Assembly (NCBI GenBank): GCA_037953625.1
Contig: CM075654.1
Coordinates: 21,321,501 to 21,385,500, forward strand
Length of the DNA stretch: 64,000 bases
Source: Crotalaria pallida
Lineage: Eukaryota > Streptophyta > Magnoliopsida > Fabales > Fabaceae
Direction of reading: 5' to 3'
The translations under genes were made by a program, and so were the position numbers. Positions within the stretch are counted from its first letter, which is position 1, and the number at the start of each line of letters is the position of its first letter. Shown in pieces: positions 57,081 to 64,000 of this stretch. Under the pieces are notes generated by a model. The model made no database searches. It was not told where the DNA came from and saw only the letters and a program-made list of their open reading frames with translations.

Positions 57081-57100
57081 TTTATGGTATCAAAGCAATT
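57081..57100 (+). other. primer-binding site of element D
   Basis: TTTATGGTATCAAAGCAATT directly follows the LTR; it is the initiator tRNA-Met site with TCAAAGC in place of TCAGAGC. Confidence 0.8.
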
Positions 57101-57258
57101 TCCCTCGGCCTTTGGAGTTATGAGCTACTCCAGTGATTACTCACCGAGCGAGTAATCGATGAATTATAGTTTAGAGTCTAGAATTTATTTATGGGATGTT
57201 TATACCATTAATTATTCTATTAAGCATTAACTGTCAGCCTTATCCATGACTGAACAGT

Positions 57259-57911
57259 ATGGCTGGTAGACGGATCGATAATGACGGGATCCGAGCTATT
57301 CTGGAACAAATGGTACAGATGCAACAAAATCAGGGGAATAACATAGCAGCAGCAGCCGCAGCAGCAGCAACAGCAACAGCAGCAGCAATGAATCCTCAAC
57401 CACCATCTCCAGTTGCGATGGATTGGTTAGCACGATTCAGGAAGAATGAACCGTTAAAGTTCGAAGGAGGGTTCAATCTCGATGGGGCACAACTTTGATT
57501 GCAAGAGATCGAAAAGATCCTGAATACCATGGCACCACCGGAGGAACAGAAGGTTCTGCTGGCACAATACATGTTGACTAGTGAAGCAGAACACTGGTGG
57601 CAACAGATGCGGAGGGGTTTGGAGGCGAACAATCAGGCAATCACATGGGATTTGTTTAAGACCCGTTTTCTGGGTAAATACTTTCCTGAAGATGTTCGTA
57701 GAGAGAAGGAGATCACCTTTCTGCAGCTAGTTCAAGGAAATATGAACGTTGGGGAGTATGCTGCTAGGTTTGAAGACTTAATCTGATATGCGGGGAGTTA
57801 TAGAGATGCAGATGAAAGGACCAAGTGCATCAAGTTCGAAACCGGACTTCGTTCTGAAATCAAGATGGCTTTTGAGTATCAAAACATCGCCACCTGTCTC
57901 AACTGATCAAC
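57259..57911 (+). pseudogene. gag: element D gag, N-terminal and capsid part
   Basis: The ATG at 57259 (MAGRRIDNDGIRAILEQ) begins a Ty3-type gag with a run of alanines from a GCA repeat (residues 31-50). WLARFRKNEPLKFEGGFN follows, then a TGA (57496-57498) where relatives have Trp. The capsid core continues in the same frame: LQEIEKILNTM, EHWWQQM, FKTRFLGKYFPEDVRREKE and FEDLI. A second TGA lies at 57784-57786, with YRDADERTKCIKFETGLR after it. A frameshift near 57890 links to the next frame. Gag makes the particle shell. Every part is recognisable; none is translatable as one chain. Confidence 0.9.
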
Positions 57912-59747
57912 ATGACTAGTACTTATGAAATGAGTCGGAAACAACGGGCAGCTGAGAAACGTAATAAAAATGTACAAAAGGCTGGAGGTCCTATTAGGGG
58001 CAAGAGTTCGGTGCAGCGACCGGGTCCTTACCCCCAGCCTAGAACAGGCCAAGCAGTGGGTACCTTTGGTCCTATTCCGACTTGTCCACATTGTGGTAAG
58101 CAGCATAGGGGAGATTGCTGGAGATTGGATCCGAGCAAGGGGGGACTAATCTGCTACAGGTGCGGTCAGCCGGGTCACATTATGGCGAATTGTCCTAGAA
58201 ATGCAGTTAAGAAGGAGGTGAATGTGGCAAAGGTACAGAAAGCTGGTGACAATCGGGTGACTCAGAAAGGCAAGGTGTATACTCTGGATGGCGAGGAAGT
58301 TACTGACGCCGATGAGCTGATTAGAGGTACCGGTTATGTTAATGATATTCCTTGTGGTATTCTCTTTGATTGTGGAGCTACTCATTCATTTATTTCTGCC
58401 GACTGCATGAAGAAGTTAGGATTATCTACAATAGAAATTCCTTATAAATTATCTGTTTCTACCCCCACAAATTCTTCTGTAGTCACATCAACGATGTGTT
58501 TGGATTGCCCACTTCGAGTACTGGAGCGGGAATTCAAAGTAAATCTAATCTGCTTGCCTCTAACTAAATTGGATGTCATTCTGGGCATGGATTGGATGTC
58601 TCGGCACCATGTTCTGATTGATTGTCATCAGAAATCAGTTACTATCAGTGATCTTTCTTTATCTGCCCTAGAAATGAATGAGGAGGCAGAGGTCAGTCAG
58701 ATTCCGATAGTCTGCGAATTTCCGGAAGTCTTTCCTGCAGAGATTCCCGGATTACCGCCAAACAGAGAAGTGGAGTTTAGAATTGTTCTGATGCCCGGTG
58801 TAGGTCCAATTTCAATAGCCTCGTACAGGATGGCACCTCCAGAATTAGCAGAGTTGAAAAAGCAGTTGAAGGAACTTTTGGCTAAGGGCTTAATTAGACC
58901 GAGTGTGTCACCCTGGGGAGCTCCGATTCTTTTTGTTAAAAAGAAGGACGGAAGTCTCCGAATGTGTATCGACTACAGGCAATTGAATGCTGTGACTGTG
59001 AAAAACAAATATCCTCTCCCTCGCATCGATGATTTGCTGGACCAATTAAGAGGAGCAGCCGTATTCTCTAAAATTGACCTCCGATCAGGATACCATCAAA
59101 TCCGTATCCGAGAGGAGGACATCCCTAAAACGACATTCAGGTTGATATATGGGCATTTTGAATATGTGGTGATGTCCTTTGGTCTCACGAATGCTCCGGC
59201 CATCTTCATGGACTATATGAACAGGATCTTCAGGCCTTACTTGGATTCTTTCGTCATAGTATTTATCGACGACATTCTCATCTATTCTAAGAGTCCAAGT
59301 GAGCATGCCGAGCACCTGAGAATAGTGTTGCAAATTCTCAAAGCCAAACAGCTTTATGCAAAGCTTTCCAAATGTAGTTTCTGGTTGAATGACGTGCATT
59401 TTCTGGGGCATGTCATTTCTGAGAAGGGTGTTGCTGTTGACCCTTCTAAGGTGGAAGCGGTGCTTAAGTGGGAGAGACCCAAGTCCATTACTGAGATCAG
59501 AAGCTTTCTTGGTATGGCTGGGTATTATCGTAGGTTTATTGAGGGGTTTTCTAAATTAGCCCTTCCTTTAACTACTCTTACACGGAAAGGTGTTCCGTTT
59601 GAGTGGTCCCCGGAATGTGAACATAGTTTTCAGGAATTGAAGGGACGATTGACTAGTTCCCCGGTGTTAATTTTGCCGGACCCGACTCAATCCTTTGTGG
59701 TGTATTGTGATGCTTCAAAACAAGGGTTGGGTTGTGTGTTGATGTAG
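57912..59747 (+). pseudogene. pol: element D zinc knuckle, protease, reverse transcriptase, start of RNase H
   Basis: One open frame of 611 codons. Zinc-knuckle region CPHCGKQHRGDC and CYRCGQPGHIMANC (about residues 57-95). Aspartic protease with ILFDCGATHSFIS near residue 150, where the usual Asp-Ser-Gly is Asp-Cys-Gly, then DVILGMDWM near residue 222. RT starts near residue 325 (RPSVSPWGAPILFVKKKDG) with KIDLRSGYHQIRI, MSFGLTNAPAIF and catalytic VIVFIDDILIYSK near residue 450. The RNase H start VVYCDASKQGLGCVLM ends at TAG (59745-59747), probably from CAG. The true start lies in the gag part, since the ATG at 57912 follows a frameshift. Confidence 0.94.
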
Positions 59748-60285
59748 CAAGGACAAGTCATAGCTTATGCGTCCAAACAGTTAAGGCAGCATGAACAGAA
59801 CTATCCCACTCACGATCTTGAGTTGGCGGCAGTAGTTTTTGCTTTGAAAATCTGGAGGCACTATCTATATGGTTCAAAGTTTGAAGTCTTTAGCGATCAT
59901 AAAAGCCTTCGTTATCTCTTCGATCAAAAGGAGTTGAATATGAGACAGAGGAGGTGGATGGAGTTTCTGAAGGACTACGATTTTGATCTTCAGTATCATC
60001 CGGGCAAAGCCAATGTTGTGGCTGATGCATTAAGTCGTAAGACTTTACACGTCAGCAATCTGATGGTGAAAGAGATGCAATTAATCCAAGAGTTCAGTGA
60101 CCTCAACTTGAACATGCAAGTGAAAGAGAAGAGCATTGTTCTAGAAATGTTACAGGTTACCAATGACTTGATTGGTCTTATTAAAGAAAGACAAGCTGAT
60201 GATTCAAAACTGCAAAAGTTGTTAGAAGGGGCAGCGGGCAATGAAGAGCCCGACTTTATGAAGGGTTCTGACAAGTTGTGTTCCT
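59748..60285 (+). pseudogene. pol: element D RNase H and linker
   Basis: Same frame as the RT part. QGQVIAYASKQL...NYPTHDLELAAVVFALK, SDHKSLRYLFDQKEL and VVADALSRK (to about 60035) are the RNase H motifs. A helical linker follows (LIGLIKERQADDSKLQKLL). The frame shifts near 60270-60290, just before the integrase zinc finger. Confidence 0.9.
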
Positions 60286-61578
60286 ATGGATTTCGAAGTT
60301 AGAAGGGATATTCTATGGGAAGCACATCGAACCAAGATGAATTTCCATCCCGGTGCAACAAAAATGTACCAAGATTTGAAGAGGATTTATTGGTGGCCGA
60401 AGTTGAAAACCGATGTAGCCGATCATGTATCTCATTGCCTAACTTGTCAGAAAGTTAAAATTGAGCACCAAAAGCCTAGTGGTCCTTTGCGATCACTTGA
60501 TATCCCGGAGTGGAAATGGGATAGTATAGCTATGGACTTTGTGACGGGTCTACCTAGGACTGCTGCAGGGTGTGATGCAGTTTGGGTGGTTGTGGACCGT
60601 CTTACAAAGTGTGCGCATTTTATCCCTATTCACAAGAAATACACTCTGGAGAAGTTGACTCAGTTGTATATCAGGGACATAGTGAAGCTGCATGGTGTTC
60701 CTACTAGTATAGTATCCGATCGCGATCCGAGATTTCTGTCCAGATTTTGGCAGAGTCTTTAGCAGGCATTGGGTACTAAGCTGAAATTCAGTACGGCTTA
60801 TCATCCGTAGACAGACGGACAATCTGAGCATACTATCCAGACACTGGAGGATTTGTTGAGGGCATGTGTTCTGGAGCAAGCTGGTAGTTGGGAGCAGTTA
60901 CTACCGTTAATGGAGTTTACTTATAATAACAGCTTTCACTCCAGTATCGGTATGGCACCATTTGAGGCTCTCTACGGAAGAAAATGTAGGACGCCTCTGT
61001 GTTGGTTCCAAATAGGTGAAAATCTGTTGACAGGTCCTGATATTGTGAAGGAAACAACTGAGAAGGTCACCATGATCAAGAACAAGATGAAAACCTCCCA
61101 GGATCGCCAGAAGAGTTACGCTGATAGGCGAAGGAGACCTTTGGAGTTTGATGTTGGGGATCATGTATTCCTAAGAGTGTCTCCGGTTATGAGGATTGGT
61201 AGGGCAATTAAGTCCAAGAAACTAACTCCTCGATTTGTTGGGCCTTATGAGATTCTGGAGAAAGTTGGCCTGGTGGCTTATAGAATTGCCTTACCCCCTC
61301 ACTTAGCAGGGCTTCATGACGTATTCCATGTCTCACAGCTAAGGAAATACGTCCATGATCCTTCACATGTGGTCACCTTGGATGATTTGCCTTTGAAGGA
61401 GAATTTGACTTTTGAAGTTTTGCCAGAGAGAATTGAAGACAGGCAAGTGAAGCAGCTCAGAGGCAAGGAAATCTCTCTGGTGAAAGTCATTTGGATCAGG
61501 GACAATGTGGAAGAGGCTACATGGGAATTGGAAGACAAGATCAGGCAGTCTCATCCACAATTGCTCGACGCCAACTGA
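60286..61578 (+). pseudogene. pol: element D integrase and chromodomain-like tail
   Basis: The HHCC zinc finger starts near 60319 (AHRTKMNFHPGATK...HCLTCQKVK). Catalytic core: MDFVTGLPR, DRLTKCAHF, SDRDPRF and TDGQSEHTIQ. Two TAG stops lie inside it (60760-60762, and 60808-60810 in the HPQTDGQSE motif). From 60853 the frame is open to the end: EFTYNNSFHSSIGMAPFEALYGRK, the C-terminal FVGPYEILEKVG and YRIALPP region, and the chromodomain-like tail VKVIWIRDN..EATWELEDKI..SHPQLL. The GPY/F motif and tail mark a chromovirus. Confidence 0.93.
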
Positions 61579-61614
61579 ATTTCGAGGACGAAATTCTGGT
61601 AAGTGGGAGAGAAT
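61579..61614 (+). other. polypurine tract of element D
   Basis: ATTTCGAGGACGAAATTCTG, then GTAAGTGGGAGAGAAT just before TGTAACATCC. Confidence 0.85.
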
Positions 61615-63285
61615 TGTAACATCCTAAACTTTATTTTAAAAGGAATTATTGCTAAAAACCCAAGAAATAATTAGATTAGTTGCTTAAATAATTTTGGGTG
61701 ATAGGAGAGTAGTAATTATGAGTACTAGGGATTGTGTAGGAGACATTTTTAGCAAGGGGCAAGATTATCTAAGCGGAATCGGAGGTTAATTCGGCGTTTT
61801 AGATGTTAGAAATCAACCGAAAAGAGAAAATTAGGAATTTATTATAGGATGCAAAGAAATTAAATTCCACCGTTGGATATGAAGTTTAAGGGATTAAGAA
61901 GCTTGTCTAAAAATTTGGACCCGATCCGACGGTTAACGAAAAAGTTACGGCGAATCGAAGGCTGAAAATTCTGACCCACGCCCAGGCGTACCAGCCTGCG
62001 CCCAGGCGCGCACCACTATTCATTGGTGCTAGTTCAGATAGATTTCCGCGCAGGCGTGCCCTCCCGTGCGCCCAGGCGCGTCCATGTCGCACCAGCCACG
62101 CACCAGCCACGCACCAGCCCCTTTTGGCGCGCCATTTTCCTCCCAGCCTGACATCTGGTGCTGCGCCATGCACCAGCTCGTGTTGTGGTGCCAAAATCCC
62201 GCCCAGGCGCGCGGTTACTGCGCCCAGGCGTGCGCGCGAGACCAGATCTGATCTAGTGCGTTGGATTCCAACTTGGGGGCTAAGTTTTGAATTATGGCCA
62301 CACGATTTTGGTGGCTGATTCAAGGCAAAAATTAGAGTGAAAAATAATACACTCCCTCATACACTATCATCAACATCATCCCATCATCCTCACCAATTCT
62401 CTCAAACCCAAGAGCAATTCCATCATCCTCATCACACACACTTGGATTTTTGGGCAAATCAAACTCAAAATCATTGAACCCCACCAAGCTGAATCAAGGA
62501 AATGGGTTGAAATTCCTTCCCTCTCCTCCCTCTCTCTCACACGATTTGCCTCTCTCATTCCCCTCTTGGTTTTTCATGTTCATCATCATTTGGGTAAGTG
62601 GAATCTTATGTCAAGTTATGATTCCAATCCTTTTCTCTTTCACTCATGAAAGTTGTATTTGCTTTCCTTAGGGCTATCATGTATCCTTGATCATGTAGAG
62701 TCTCAATCTCATGCATTCCAACCAAGACCAAGAGAAGGGAAACAATCAACCATCCAATAATATCCCTAATAGAGTTGTCTATCATCATTTGGTTATAGCT
62801 TTGTTGAGGTGGCAAACAAGGATTAGGAGGTTCAAAGTCCCAAGGTTTTGAGTTAGGGCAAACAAAGGTTTTTCTTACTTCTTGATATTTTGAGGTAAGG
62901 AGTGGGTATTAGTGGGTATTACCATACTCTGGGGATTAGTTTACGATATGCATATGATGGGTACTAAGTATTAATTGTTAGTTAGTATATTGCACCATAG
63001 GGTAGTTAATAAGTGGAACTTGTGAATTAAGAATAATAGTGATGATATTAATAACATGCTTGGATTGTGCTAATTGATTTACAAGATATAATTGTGATAA
63101 TTGTGATAATGTAAATGTTTAATGTTGTGATTTATTAGAGTAATGTACTTGTTAAAAAGTTTAAGAGGTGATGATTTTATAACCATGAAAAGTAACATAC
63201 CCGGGCGCAGTAAGACGTCACGTGAGTACGGACGCAGTAGGTCGTGACCAGGGGAGAATGAAAATGAAATATACCCGGGCGCAGT
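61615..63285 (+). repeat. element D 3' LTR, cut by element E
   Basis: Matches 54442-56090 of the 5' LTR closely, including the GC-rich block and the donor-like site (62594). It is interrupted in the first minisatellite unit after GGGCGCAGT. The last five bases GCAGT (63281-63285) are the likely target duplication of element E. Confidence 0.93.
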
Positions 63286-64000
63286 TGTGAAAAAAAACTA
63301 CACTCGGTGGGTGAATAACTAGGAGACACTAGGAGAACACCTAGAAGGGGGGGTTGAATAGGTGTTAGAGAAACCTTGAAAGATTTTCGAAAGAAACAAA
63401 TCGAAACGATTAAAACAAATGATTTTTACAAAAATATCAGCTCTTAATCGATTAACAAAACCTATTAATCGATTAACTTCAGTATTAATCGATTAATGCC
63501 GAAGCTTACTTTCAAACTAATCGATTAACAAAGTCGTTACTTGATTAATGGCGAAAGCAACTTAAAAACTAATCGATTAACAATCAACTTAATCGATTAA
63601 TCACTGTTAAAACTGAAAAATCACTTTTCAATCAAATACGAAAATCAATCAATTAACACATATAATCAGAGATAAAGCGGAATTGATTAACACCAATATT
63701 CTTATTGATTACCTAGGTTATGAAAATGATTTTCCCCAAATCAATTTGCACAATTAAGATTCAATTCAATCAATTATGAAAATCAATATTTTCTAGGTTT
63801 TCAACCAAGAACAATATTGAAATGACTTGAATGTAAAGAGTTAAGAGTTTAGAGATACGACACAGTGATTTATACTGGTTCACTTTCATCCACTTGAAAG
63901 CTATATCCAGTCCCCTCTTCAACCAAGAGAGATCCTTAACTATGAGGAATTAGAGTTCTCAAATTACAAGTAAATGCCTCTCAAGACTCCCTTCTTGATA
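63286..64000 (-). repeat. element E: Sirevirus-type LTR, reversed, running off the window
   Basis: The + strand start TGTGAAAAAAAACTACACTC is the end of an LTR related to that of element I, read on the minus strand (same CACCGAGTGTAG and AACACCTATTCAACCCCCC blocks). It has six TAATCGATTA copies and one degenerate copy (63445-63599) in place of the two seen there in element I, and the conserved hairpin (63883-63900). The rest is outside the window. Confidence 0.9.
63445..63599 (-). repeat. TAATCGATTA palindrome array in element E
   Basis: Starts at 63445, 63466 and 63486 (21 and 20 bp apart), then two more groups with 20-bp spacing, one member of which is degenerate (TACTTGATTA). Confidence 0.92.

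Larger units (their letters stand above)
54442..63285 (+). mobile_element. element D: nearly complete Ty3/gypsy (Tekay-type) retrotransposon
   Basis: 5' LTR 54442-57080 (2639 bp), primer-binding site, gag, protease, RT, RNase H, integrase with chromodomain-like tail, polypurine tract, and 3' LTR from 61615 cut at 63285 by element E. The left target duplication is TGTTT (54437-54441); the right one is outside the window. The coding part has at least five stops and two or three frameshifts, so it is inactive. Confidence 0.93.

Noticed and set aside
59085..59411. Minus-strand 108-codon frame
   Set aside because: Antisense shadow of the element D reverse transcriptase.

Overview
This is plant nuclear DNA, almost certainly from a eudicot; a legume is my guess, but nothing in the window proves the family. 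About 90% is LTR-retrotransposon sequence. No functional single-copy host gene, rRNA, tRNA or CRISPR array is visible. The only gene-like host material is a duplicated C2H2 zinc-finger gene, and both copies are broken.

Layout, left to right. (1) 1-16520: a complex of old Ty3/gypsy chromovirus elements (Tekay/Del type). It runs: a pol 3' part (1-2118), a 5.35 kb LTR (2155-7508), a primer-binding site and gag stub (7509-7965), a CACTA-type DNA transposon end (to 9679), a degraded internal remnant (to 11047), and a second 5.47 kb LTR (11048-16520). (2) 16521-47641: one minus-strand Ty3/gypsy element, here called B, split open by other elements. Into it went the complex above (at 16520), a Sirevirus-type gag-only element O (18061-31778) that itself holds a second gag-only element I (20899-26801), a third gag-only element C (35394-40666), and a solo LTR (43696-47173). 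O, I, C and the solo LTR all have perfect 5-bp target duplications (tcttt, atccg, atgca, gtggc). (3) 47642-54440: the older background, with the tandemly duplicated zinc-finger pseudogene, a gypsy LTR remnant, SINE-like repeats and LINE tails. (4) 54442-63285: a nearly full-length plus-strand Tekay-type element D with several stops and frameshifts, its 3' LTR entered at 63286 by a reversed Sirevirus-type LTR, E, that runs off the window.

By eye the LTR pairs differ at about 0.7% (I), 1.2% (C) and 1.5% (O), which agrees with I lying inside O. O, I and C carry gag but no protease, integrase or reverse transcriptase, so they would have to borrow these enzymes from full-length relatives. D, B and the first element retain pol, in broken form.

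The most unusual signal is not a gene. At least seven unrelated LTR families here (copia-type O, I, C, E; gypsy-type B, D and the solo LTR) carry short perfect or near-perfect palindromes: TAATCGATTA, TACTCGAGTA, TAACCGGTTA, and a GC-rich version in D. They are arranged in pairs about 20-23 bp apart, i.e. two helical turns, and several lie just upstream of a TATA box. Two further signals run across families: a small hairpin with compensating base changes in the leader of all Sirevirus-type LTRs, and an intron-like donor/acceptor layout inside the gypsy LTRs.
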